A stretch of DNA of 38,153 bases from CAZFER01 sp964517495 (GTDB lineage: Bacteria; Hinthialibacterota; Hinthialibacteria; Hinthialibacterales; Hinthialibacteraceae): contig CAZFER010000061.1 of the NCBI GenBank assembly GCA_964517495.1, positions 1-38,153 of the forward strand, read 5' to 3'. The translations under genes and the position numbers were made by a program. Shown one piece after another: positions 16,657 through 24,242 of the stretch. The notes under the pieces are model-generated. The model saw nothing but the letters and a program-made list of their open reading frames with translations, was not told the origin of the DNA and did not search any database. Each line of letters begins with the position of its first letter. Position 1 is the first letter of the stretch.

Positions 16657-16690
16657 CAAGGGCATGGCACCACTCATGCCCTTGTCTTCT
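16657..16690 (+). terminator. Probable intrinsic terminator after the first sulfatase gene
   Basis: A perfect 10-bp stem, CAAGGGCATG (16657-16666) with CATGCCCTTG (16675-16684), has an eight-base loop and is followed by TCTTCTTAAT. It lies 15 bases after the sulfatase stop. Confidence 0.65.
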
Positions 16691-16784
16691 TAATATCATG
16701 TTTATGGAACATGCTAAATCTCAAACTAAAATTAATGAGGTATTTTTTCAACAGATTTCTGGTGAGATTGCCAGTTAAGAAAGA

Positions 16785-17483
16785 ATGAATATGAAATCGT
16801 TTTGGCGTGGATGGAAAAAATGGCTGTCCGCCTCCTTATTATTGGTGGCGGTGCTGGTGTTATTGGGATTGAAAATGTGCGCGACGTTTCCTGAACGGGA
16901 TTTAGCCTTTGAAGAAAAGATGGAAGCATTTGCCGAGGCCAAAAAGCCAGAATCAAAAATTCAGCTGTTCAATGGTGAAAATCTGGGCGGATGGGAAGCG
17001 CATGGTTTGGGCCGTTGGACAGTGGATGATGGTGTGCTAACCATCAAACGGGGAGTTGGTTATCTTGCCACGCGCTGTGAGCAGTTTGATGATTTCATTT
17101 TATCGCTGGATATTCGGGTGAGTAAAAAAGGGAATAGCGGGGTGTTTTTCCGCTCGCCTCATGCCAAAGGCTTGTGGCCCTGGCCCAAGGGGTACGAATC
17201 GCAGGTGGATAATCATGATCCCCAAAACCCCACCGGCAGTTTGTATGACCGGGTAAAAGCACGCAAACGAATCACCCAGGATGAGGAATGGTTTACCATG
17301 CAGATAACCGCGATTGATCATGATGTCACGATTCGCATAAATGATGAGGTTGTCACCAGCGCCACCAGCAGCGTCTCCCCTACCCCGAGTTTTATCGCCC
17401 TGCAAGCGCACGATCCCTTTTGCAAGGTGGATTTTAAAGATATTTGGATTGAAATTCCGCCTGAGAAAACAGAGACAAATTAA
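16785..17483 (+). CDS. Membrane-anchored DUF1080 (3-keto-glycoside hydrolase-like) protein
   Basis: The 232-residue protein starts MNMKSFWRGWKKWLS and continues into one hydrophobic segment (about residues 14-32), probably a signal anchor. The DUF1080 jelly roll follows: IQLFNGENLGGWEAHG, WTVDDGVLTIKRG, FILSLDIRVSKKGNSGVFFR, YESQVDN, and the C-terminal FIALQAHDP strand. These are the family's conserved positions. The two DUF1080 proteins in the window are clearly different paralogues. The stop codon overlaps that of the convergent sulfatase gene across the palindrome TTAA. Its position between two sulfatase genes links it with glycan breakdown. Confidence 0.88.
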   Translation: MNMKSFWRGWKKWLSASLLLVAVLVLLGLKMCATFPERDLAFEEKMEAFAEAKKPESKIQLFNGENLGGWEAHGLGRWTVDDGVLTIKRGVGYLATRCEQFDDFILSLDIRVSKKGNSGVFFRSPHAKGLWPWPKGYESQVDNHDPQNPTGSLYDRVKARKRITQDEEWFTMQITAIDHDVTIRINDEVVTSATSSVSPTPSFIALQAHDPFCKVDFKDIWIEIPPEKTETN

Positions 17484-18868
17484 CGCACCGGTTTTACCTC
17501 TTTTTCCCATTGTTTGAGCTTTTGCTTCAGGTGTTTAAACTCGTCTTTACGGGAATTCATCAGATTATTTTTTTCTCCCGGATCAGCTTTGAGATCGAAG
17601 AGATATTCGGTTAATGAATCACCATTCTGACGGGAGAGATATTTCATCGAACCATCCCGCACTGCGCGCCAGGTTTGGTTACCTCGGCGTTTACGCCAGA
17701 AGAGAGTGCGTCCGTGTGTGAGATTATTTTGTTCCAATTCGTTAATGATATCGATTCCGTCGAAAGGTTTATCCTTGGGGGCATTTGTTCCAGCGATACG
17801 AGCTATGGATGCAGTGAAATCCATGGTAAGTGCTGTTTGATCGGTTACTTTGCCTTGGGACAGGTGTCCAGGCCAACGCACCACACAGGGAACACGAATG
17901 CCGCCTTCGTTTAGGCTTCCCTTGTACCCGGAATAAGGTGTATTGCGTCCATGACGATTGGCGCCGTTATCACTCATAAAGATCACTACGGTGTTTTCAT
18001 CCAAGCCGAATTGATCCAAGGTTTGCAGAATTCGGCCAATCCCTTTGTCCATATTTTCCACCATCGCAGCGAATGTTTCTCGCTCGCCTTGGTTCCAATT
18101 TTCGGGAGTTTTGCGTTGATCGGTGCGATCATTGGGGCCTTGATAAGGAGTATGAGGACAAGTGTAAGGGACATACAAAAAGAAGGGGTGGTCATGATGA
18201 CCGTGGATGAATTTGACGGCATGATTGGTGATCAAGTCGGTCAAATAGCCATTAAGAAAGGCCTCTTCTCCATTAAGTGTAAGCGTATGCTGTCCCTCAG
18301 GCTCGGTATGGTGAAAATAATCGGCGGAACCACCCAGCGGACCAAAAGAGACATCAAAATCATGAGCAGTGGGGGAAAAATAGGATTCATAACCAAGGTG
18401 CCATTTCCCGCTGATGCAAGTGGTATAACCAGCGCGTTTAAGCATAGCGGGGAGCGTATTGCCATCCGCGGGTAATCCCAATTGATTCATGGCGCGCAGC
18501 CGAATGGCGTCGTCATAGCGGCCCACGTGTCCGATACCAATGGCACATTCCAGCCCGCCCACACGTTGCTGATAACGTCCGGTCAGCAAGGCGGTACGCG
18601 TAGGGGTGCATTCAGGGGCATTGGCGTAAAAGTTGGTGAAACGTACACCTTGTTTCGCCAGCCTATCGATTCCCGGGGTGGATATATCCGGGCATCCGTA
18701 AGAACCAACATCGCCATAGCCTAAATCATCGGCCACGATCAGGACAATGTTGGGTTTTTTGCTTGGAGTTGATTGTCCGAAGGCTTGGACATTTGACAAC
18801 GTGGCCATAGATGGAATCGCATAGGATAAGGTTTTTACGAAATGACGCCGGTTTGTGGTTTGTTTCAT
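17480..18868 (-). CDS. Exported sulfatase, second copy, in the hpn operon
   Basis: The ATG at 18868 follows AAGGGGAG and gives 462 residues. An ATG at 18892 overlaps the hpnE stop by ATGA, so a start eight codons earlier is also plausible. The N-terminus MKQTTNRRHFVKTLSY is a twin-arginine-like export signal. Active-site features: metal ligands Asp47 and Asp48 in LIVADDLGYGD, and the CxPxR motif CTPTR at residues 87-91 followed by TALLTG. It also has GKWHLG and the FMSDNGAN strand. The family resembles secreted N-acetylgalactosamine-6-sulfatase-like enzymes, but the substrate cannot be read. Overlap with hpnE implies co-transcription with hopanoid genes, which is unusual. Confidence 0.92.
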   Translation of the reverse strand: MKQTTNRRHFVKTLSYAIPSMATLSNVQAFGQSTPSKKPNIVLIVADDLGYGDVGSYGCPDISTPGIDRLAKQGVRFTNFYANAPECTPTRTALLTGRYQQRVGGLECAIGIGHVGRYDDAIRLRAMNQLGLPADGNTLPAMLKRAGYTTCISGKWHLGYESYFSPTAHDFDVSFGPLGGSADYFHHTEPEGQHTLTLNGEEAFLNGYLTDLITNHAVKFIHGHHDHPFFLYVPYTCPHTPYQGPNDRTDQRKTPENWNQGERETFAAMVENMDKGIGRILQTLDQFGLDENTVVIFMSDNGANRHGRNTPYSGYKGSLNEGGIRVPCVVRWPGHLSQGKVTDQTALTMDFTASIARIAGTNAPKDKPFDGIDIINELEQNNLTHGRTLFWRKRRGNQTWRAVRDGSMKYLSRQNGDSLTEYLFDLKADPGEKNNLMNSRKDEFKHLKQKLKQWEKEVKPVR

Positions 18869-18888
18869 TTTTCTCCCCTTATATATCT

Positions 18889-20208
18889 TCATTTTTCAAT
18901 CAGATCCGCGCATCGGCGGCCACTGAGGGCGGCGCCCTCAATGGTGGCTGGCAAGCCGGTGTTGGTCCAATCACCCGCTAGGAATAAGTTAGCAAACTTT
19001 GTTTGATGGTTCAAACGTTTTTTTGAGTTTTCGGGAGTTGTTGAAAAGGTAGCGTTGGGTTCCCAAAAGACTTTGGAAGCGATTGGATTCAGGGATCGGC
19101 TTTCGGGATAGGTTTGTTGAACATTACGAATGGCGGTTTCAATCAATTGCTGGCGTGTCCATGATTCAAACGGCCGACATGCACTGGCGACCAGGCAAAC
19201 ACACGGTTTATCGTGAAAACCAGTTTTCATGAAATGATGACGATGGAAAATCCACTCAAATTCTGTATCAAGCAAACAGGTGATCATTTCATCGCTGAAT
19301 GGTTGTTCATACCAAAGGTAAACGCTTAGGATGGGGGAGCGCCCCAAATCAGGGATAGTTATGCGATCGGATATACCGGAAATATCAACAAGTCCTTGCA
19401 ACCATCGGTGGGGGATGGCGGAAATACAATAATTACATTCTATCTCTTCGCCTGTTGATAGAACAACAGAAGTAATTTGACACTGATCAGTATTCAATGC
19501 TTTGACAGATTTTTTTAGATGGACCGTGCCTCCCCTTGATTCAATAAAGCGAACGGCATGCTCCCCATGCAAGGATTGCAAAGGGACAGAGGGTAAACCC
19601 ATGCGGGAATCCCTGGCAGTAGCCAAGAAACCCTGTTGCATCACGGTTCGGAACAAATTCGCATCGGCTTTATCGGTTTGTTCGTTCAGAGCAGATAGGG
19701 CAATGGCTTGCCACATCGTTTTGCTTAAATCGGGTGGTTGACGCAAGCGTTTGCAATACTCATCAACTGTTTCGGAGGCAGGTAAGTTATTTTTCCTTTT
19801 CAGCGATAGCCCAAAACGAATGGCTGACCATTTGTCTTTCCATGACAACGAATGCATGCGCATTAATCCACCCAACAGGTGGAACGGTCCGGGCCAATGG
19901 GGGCAGTGTAACCGATCTACAAGCCCTTCATGCGAACGATAAGGAATCAATAAATCACGTTGGAAATATATGCCATCCTCAGTTTGAAGCAAACGGAGCA
20001 ACCGCATGGTTTCATGATAACACCCCATGATCACATGCTGTCCATTATCAATCATTTCACCGGTTTGGCGATCGGGAATGGAATAAGTGCGCCCCCCGAG
20101 GAACGCGCGTTTTTCCACCAGGTGAACCTTGGCTCCACGATTTGCCATATGGACAGCGGCAGACAGGCCGGCGAATCCGCCTCCGATAACTACGACGTCG
20201 GCGCCCAT
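18889..20208 (-). CDS. hpnE: Hydroxysqualene dehydroxylase HpnE
   Basis: HpnE is a flavoprotein that reduces hydroxysqualene to squalene in the bacterial HpnCDE route. From the ATG at 20208 the product has 439 residues and begins MGADVVVIGGGFAGLSAA, an FAD-binding Rossmann motif of the form GxGxxG. It contains the VEKRAFLGGRTYS flavin segment, and ends with FLAGDWTNTGLPATIEGAAL, the C-terminal FAD signature of the phytoene desaturase-like family. An ATG at 20226 with the same frame is an alternative start. The gene overlaps the end of hpnD and is followed by the second sulfatase with an ATGA overlap. Confidence 0.9.
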   Translation of the reverse strand: MGADVVVIGGGFAGLSAAVHMANRGAKVHLVEKRAFLGGRTYSIPDRQTGEMIDNGQHVIMGCYHETMRLLRLLQTEDGIYFQRDLLIPYRSHEGLVDRLHCPHWPGPFHLLGGLMRMHSLSWKDKWSAIRFGLSLKRKNNLPASETVDEYCKRLRQPPDLSKTMWQAIALSALNEQTDKADANLFRTVMQQGFLATARDSRMGLPSVPLQSLHGEHAVRFIESRGGTVHLKKSVKALNTDQCQITSVVLSTGEEIECNYCISAIPHRWLQGLVDISGISDRITIPDLGRSPILSVYLWYEQPFSDEMITCLLDTEFEWIFHRHHFMKTGFHDKPCVCLVASACRPFESWTRQQLIETAIRNVQQTYPESRSLNPIASKVFWEPNATFSTTPENSKKRLNHQTKFANLFLAGDWTNTGLPATIEGAALSGRRCADLIEK

Positions 20209-21059
20209 TGGACTAAACGCCTCCATCGGCTGCCCAGCCATAGTTGCAGGGCAATCATCATTTTTTCCCAATTGGGAACGCGGACCCGGTCATTGAACAC
20301 GTTATATTGAATGGCAGCTACGTTGTTGAGCAGTTTGAAGTAGATTTTACGCATAATTTCAGCCGGAAAGAGAAGGTGATGATCACGCCGTTCATATTGT
20401 TCTATTGCTTTATTGAAATAACCACGAGCACGTTCTTCTTGAAAGCGCATGAGCTCGATGAATGAGTCGTTGTATATCTCATTCAATATCTCCTCTTCGG
20501 AATAATTAAATTGTTCCAATTCTTCGATGGGCAGATAAATTCTGCCATTTCGGGCATCTTCTCCAACATCTCGCATTATATTTGTTAATTGAAGCGCCAT
20601 CCCCAAATCGATGGCATAATCTTTGGTTTTTGGGGATCGATAACCAAAAATTTCAATGCAAATTAAACCGACCACACTCGCGACGTGATAGCAATACTGC
20701 TGTAATTCATCAAAGGTTTGGTAGCGTTTACGGGTGATATCCATCTCACATCCATCAATCAGAGCATGAAAATAATCTTTGGGAATGGAAAAGGTTTGAG
20801 CCGCCTCATGTAAGGCAGTAGTGATAGGATGATGAGGTTGTCCATCATAACAACGATCAAGTTCTTCACGCCATTTGTCCAATTTCTGGCTGGCTTCGCC
20901 GGGTGACTGAATATCATCGACAATATCGTCTGTATGACGGCAGAACGAATAAACCGTGAAGATGGCATCCCGCTTTTTTTTGGGTAGAAATAAGAACGAA
21001 TAATAAAAATTCGTTTTACTCTTTTTAGTCTTTTTTCGAGTAAACTGATTGGAATCCAT
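20190..21059 (-). CDS. hpnD: Presqualene diphosphate synthase HpnD
   Basis: HpnD condenses two farnesyl diphosphates to presqualene diphosphate. I use the ATG at 21059, which has GGGGAT seven bases upstream; an open GTG at 21086 is less likely. The 289-residue protein has both aspartate motifs of squalene/phytoene synthases: DDIVDD (Asp44-Asp49) and DVGED (Asp164-Asp168). It also contains the ALQLTNIMRDVGEDAR stretch. The gene starts 35 bases after the stop of hpnC, and its end overlaps hpnE by 19 bases, so this is a tight operon. Confidence 0.92.
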   Translation of the reverse strand: MDSNQFTRKKTKKSKTNFYYSFLFLPKKKRDAIFTVYSFCRHTDDIVDDIQSPGEASQKLDKWREELDRCYDGQPHHPITTALHEAAQTFSIPKDYFHALIDGCEMDITRKRYQTFDELQQYCYHVASVVGLICIEIFGYRSPKTKDYAIDLGMALQLTNIMRDVGEDARNGRIYLPIEELEQFNYSEEEILNEIYNDSFIELMRFQEERARGYFNKAIEQYERRDHHLLFPAEIMRKIYFKLLNNVAAIQYNVFNDRVRVPNWEKMMIALQLWLGSRWRRLVQWAPTS

Positions 21060-21094
21060 CCCGTATCCCCAATGATATATTACCACGTATATGA

Positions 21095-22075
21095 TTATTT
21101 TTGCCGAGTGTTTTCAAACGCTTGATTCAGTTTCTTTCTGGTGCCTTTGATTCGAAAGAATGATCGTAATCCCATTTTCAAAAAATCCCCTTTTGATAAC
21201 GTGGGACGATGTTCAAATACATTAAATTCATTTTGCAGAACGCGGTGTAAAATGGTGGTTCCGCCCAACCAGGTAAACCTTAGTTCCGCATTCAAGGGCC
21301 ATTTTACCCGCTCGACCAGCGTGCAACCTTCGTTAAACAATCTCCAGGTTCGTTTTACCAAAGGCTCCATTAAGCGGACAAAGCGTTCATCATAAACAAG
21401 AGCGAATAAATCGGCCTCGGTGTAGTTCTCCCGTTTCATTTCATTTTTGGGAATATAACTACGGTCTTTTTTCAGATCAATCGTAACATCCTGCCAAAAG
21501 TTGGCCAGTTGTAAAGCGGTACAAATACAGTCGGAAAGTAGGAACAATTCGTCATCACGATAGTTAAACAGATGCAGAATTAAACGGCCTACCGGATTAG
21601 CGGAATAGCGGCAATAACCAAGAACCTGATCAAAATCTTCGTACCGGTTTACGGTAACATCCATTTTAAACGCCTTCAACAAGCCTTGGAACAATTCAAT
21701 GGGCAAATCGATGGTTTTTACAGTCTCACCCAAAGCAATGAATATGGGATGTTCTGCTTTTCCTTCATAGCAGTCTGCCAACATCCTTTCCCACTCGTTT
21801 AGCAAATCCATCCGTTTCCCTTTGTAATCTGCTTCATCGGCGAAGTCGTCCGAAACACGTGCAAACGAATAGATGGCATGCACATGGGAACGAAGATGTT
21901 TAGGAATAAGCAGCGAACCCACAGGGAAGTTTTCGTAATGAGATACAGTTAGTTGGCGGCAAAAGTCATACGATTCTTCGACCGTCCATTTTTTATCTGC
22001 TGGATGGTCCTCCAAGTGGTGGAATGAGCCAATCTTAGTAAGTGTAGGATCCATTGTGGTCGTTTCGTGTTCCAT
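21095..22075 (-). CDS. hpnC: Hydroxysqualene synthase HpnC
   Basis: HpnC converts presqualene diphosphate to hydroxysqualene. The 326-residue protein shows the squalene-synthase fold with SDDFADE (Asp76, Asp77, Asp80) as first aspartate motif and FWQDVTIDLKKDRSYIP (Asp196, Asp200) as the second. The YSANPVGRL segment and the start VEESYDFCRQLTVSHYENFP are typical of HpnC rather than HpnD. It is first in the operon hpnC-hpnD-hpnE. The ATG at 22075 has only a weak ribosome site; an inverted repeat lies 26 bases upstream. No squalene-hopene cyclase gene is present in the window. Confidence 0.92.
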   Translation of the reverse strand: MEHETTTMDPTLTKIGSFHHLEDHPADKKWTVEESYDFCRQLTVSHYENFPVGSLLIPKHLRSHVHAIYSFARVSDDFADEADYKGKRMDLLNEWERMLADCYEGKAEHPIFIALGETVKTIDLPIELFQGLLKAFKMDVTVNRYEDFDQVLGYCRYSANPVGRLILHLFNYRDDELFLLSDCICTALQLANFWQDVTIDLKKDRSYIPKNEMKRENYTEADLFALVYDERFVRLMEPLVKRTWRLFNEGCTLVERVKWPLNAELRFTWLGGTTILHRVLQNEFNVFEHRPTLSKGDFLKMGLRSFFRIKGTRKKLNQAFENTRQK

Positions 22076-22100
22076 AATGATATGGATTCTATTTTATCTC

Positions 22101-22123
22101 ATATTCAACTGTGAGTTGAATAT
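22101..22123 (-). promoter_or_regulatory. Operator-like perfect inverted repeat upstream of hpnC
   Basis: ATATTCAAC (22101-22109) and GTTGAATAT (22115-22123) form a perfect 9-bp inverted repeat with a five-base spacer. It sits 26 bases before the hpnC start codon, where it could overlap the promoter; a -10-like TACTAT reads on the minus strand over 22122-22127. It could be a repressor site or an RNA hairpin in the leader. Confidence 0.5.
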
Positions 22124-22227
22124 AGTATCATATCGTTATGGATCAAGTCATCACCTGCTTTATTCAAAGTTCGTTGAAAATTTAGCCCATTAATATACTT
22201 TTGAGATAAGAATGGAAGAAATGCAAA

Positions 22228-22749
22228 ATGGATCGGAAAGAGTGGGAAGAAGCCATACGCGAGCATCATCGAAGAGGAGACGAAAGTTCACCGTGGCGCT
22301 ACAGCCGGCGCCTGTTGTGGTTCGATTTTTTGTTGGTCATTCTTTTTATGTTTATTACGCTCTACTTTTTTTGGCCCAATATGTTTCGCTCACAAAATGC
22401 CCAAGTGCCGAGATCAGTGATCAATGATTGCTTTCATTCTCTAATGGAAATCCACAAGCGTTGTTTATCAATAAAAGAAGAGCAAGATGACATAATCTCA
22501 TATCTTGAGGAGAAACAACGCAGGAGTCCCGAAATGATGATATATTTACTGGATATGGAGGGAGAGTTGCTTTTGGGTAAAAAACCCTCTTTCTTCAATC
22601 CTGACATGCAGAATGAATTGTTCTCCAATCCACATGGATCGTTGGTATATAAGGAAAATCTGCAAACTGGCTTATTGTTACATACCCATTTGTTTGAGGG
22701 GAAATGGATTTTAGCAGTCGCAAAAACATTCCCACCTTTGCTGCAATAA
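22228..22749 (+). CDS. Single-pass membrane protein with an extracytoplasmic domain, unknown function
   Basis: I do not recognise the family. The 173-residue protein has a charged cytoplasmic start (about 30 residues), one hydrophobic helix at about residues 31-50 (FDFLLVILFMFITLYFFW), then an external domain. A short helical region (residues 65-100, many charged residues) leads into a compact alpha/beta part, for example MIYLLDMEGELLLG, LVYKENLQTGLL and WILAVAKT, that resembles the layout of small PAS/Cache-like sensory domains. No signalling domain is attached. GGAAG precedes the ATG by eight bases. The gene stands alone between the divergent hpn operon and a convergent C45-type gene, and ends at a bidirectional terminator. 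Confidence 0.7.
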   Translation: MDRKEWEEAIREHHRRGDESSPWRYSRRLLWFDFLLVILFMFITLYFFWPNMFRSQNAQVPRSVINDCFHSLMEIHKRCLSIKEEQDDIISYLEEKQRRSPEMMIYLLDMEGELLLGKKPSFFNPDMQNELFSNPHGSLVYKENLQTGLLLHTHLFEGKWILAVAKTFPPLLQ

Positions 22750-22754
22750 AAATA

Positions 22755-22774
22755 GGCGGGTAATAATACCCGCC
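22755..22774. terminator. Bidirectional terminator between convergent genes
   Basis: GGCGGGTA (22755-22762) and TACCCGCC (22767-22774) form a perfect 8-bp stem with loop ATAA. It sits six bases after one stop codon and 25 bases before the convergent gene's end. The T-runs are weak on both sides. Confidence 0.6.
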
Positions 22775-22799
22775 CTCATTCTGTTATTGAACGCCTATT

Positions 22800-24074
22800 T
22801 TATTTCGCCATAGTGGTTTTAACCTGAGAATCAGCCTGTTTCACCAATTTGAAGTGATGGTACTTCATATTGCAGGCTGGTTCACCATCCTCTCCGGCGT
22901 GGGCCACCCACGCCTCCAGGGTAGCGGGATGGAAAATAGCGTTGTGCAAGTTGCCCTTCATCGAAACCGGGCGTTTAATCATCTCTTGCAAAAGGGTTTC
23001 GTTTACCTTGCCGAATTGCTGTTCCAACCGCTCTGCAAAGGCAAGATAACGGTCATCTCCTGAAATGATGATGCTATCTTCCGGTGGGGTATTCAGCATG
23101 ATTTGCAATTTTCCTTCGGGAGATTGAACCAACGTCTGCCATGTAGACTTTTTTAGGTCAAATCCTTTTAGAACCGTTCGGTTCCCGCCACTGTCATCGG
23201 CTGGAGGAGGAGCGACATCCAGCATGGCGTAATTTTCACCGGGTTTAATGAAGTGGATTTGCTTGGGGGTGGCATAAATCCCTCGGGCATCATTGATTTT
23301 GGCATCGGAAATAACATAGTAGTATTCACATGTCCGAGGGGTATTTTTGAAGATGGAAAGCGCTTCGGTAAGGGTGGAGGCCCGCTCAAGCGCATCACGA
23401 ATCAACAATGTCATGGGCATACCATCCCAATGCCCCTGTCCACCGCCCCCCATTTCACCAATGGCGATTTGTTGTTCATTCATTCCGGTAATCGAGCCCA
23501 TAAAGCCCGCATACCCAACATTCATGAAGGCATGCTGCCCATCGGGTTCCACTATCATCAAAACAGCGTGCTCCTGCAAGCCCGCGTTGGTCATGTAATC
23601 CAGAATGCGAACATGATAAAGGCTACCATCATGAGTGGCCTTGCCTTTCAAAGCAATCCCACTGCAATGAAAGGCTTCAGGAAACAGATTGCCAGTTAGC
23701 ACATCCTCAAATTTCAGCCCCGCTCCCTCGGCTATACCGCGCATTTCTTCAAGGAAACGTTCAGGGATATGGGGTTTCAGGCGGTTATGCATTCCGCTAC
23801 GCAGCATTTTATAGAGCACATATTCATTCTCCTGCCCGATCTCGCTTTGATTATCAATGATATTCATTAAGTTACTACGGACCAGGTCTTTCAGGAGTTT
23901 GCCATGCTGAAAGCCAATATCATATGGAGAGCCTTTAAGATGAAGAACGAGCTGGCCATCCACTTTTTCCAGATAGCCCTTACCTTCACGTCCCAGGATT
24001 TCACTCCAAACAGGTAACGCGGTGAGGATAAAAAGCAGACAATTGAGTAGCACTACACTTAAATACTTCTTCAT
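22800..24074 (-). CDS. Secreted C45-family autoproteolytic acyltransferase/hydrolase
   Basis: C45 proteins are N-terminal nucleophile hydrolases that activate by cutting themselves before a cysteine, and they hydrolyse amide bonds such as acyl-amides or penicillin side chains. The ATG at 24074 follows AAGGA by seven bases and encodes a signal peptide (residues 1-24). The probable nucleophile is Cys137 in AFHCSGIALKGKATHDGSLY, with the family's DGS and R-x-x-D (VRILDY) positions. A typical early motif, GSPYDIGFQHGKLL, lies near residue 49. Length, 424 residues, fits. The gene is flanked by a terminator and a beta-helix gene. The natural substrate is unknown. Confidence 0.85.
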   Translation of the reverse strand: MKKYLSVVLLNCLLFILTALPVWSEILGREGKGYLEKVDGQLVLHLKGSPYDIGFQHGKLLKDLVRSNLMNIIDNQSEIGQENEYVLYKMLRSGMHNRLKPHIPERFLEEMRGIAEGAGLKFEDVLTGNLFPEAFHCSGIALKGKATHDGSLYHVRILDYMTNAGLQEHAVLMIVEPDGQHAFMNVGYAGFMGSITGMNEQQIAIGEMGGGGQGHWDGMPMTLLIRDALERASTLTEALSIFKNTPRTCEYYYVISDAKINDARGIYATPKQIHFIKPGENYAMLDVAPPPADDSGGNRTVLKGFDLKKSTWQTLVQSPEGKLQIMLNTPPEDSIIISGDDRYLAFAERLEQQFGKVNETLLQEMIKRPVSMKGNLHNAIFHPATLEAWVAHAGEDGEPACNMKYHHFKLVKQADSQVKTTMAK

Positions 24075-24154
24075 AATAGCATCCTTCATTCAATTTTATT
24101 GCATATACTATTTGTTAAGACCGATGAAATGAATCAGTTAGTGCTTCTAATCCT

Positions 24155-24194
24155 CAACCCTCCCCCAAGCCTGGGGGAGACATAGAGGGGGTTG
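24155..24194. repeat. Nested palindrome (dispersed hairpin element, copy 1)
   Basis: Inner arms CTCCCCCA (24160-24167) and TGGGGGAG (24172-24179) have a four-base loop. Outer arms CAACCC (24155-24160) and GGGTTG (24189-24194) enclose it. The spacer is between the C45 and beta-helix genes. A related double hairpin occurs at 34522-34570, so this looks like a REP- or MITE-like dispersed element. Confidence 0.55.
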
Positions 24195-24242
24195 GCTGGC
24201 TTTCCCTAAGACTAATGAAATAAGGTAGATAGTTCCACAGTG

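Noticed and set aside
16785..16890. Lipoprotein signal in the second DUF1080 protein (Cys at LKMC)
   Set aside because: The residues before the Cys do not fit a lipobox (Lys-Met at -2 and -1); the segment fits a signal anchor better.
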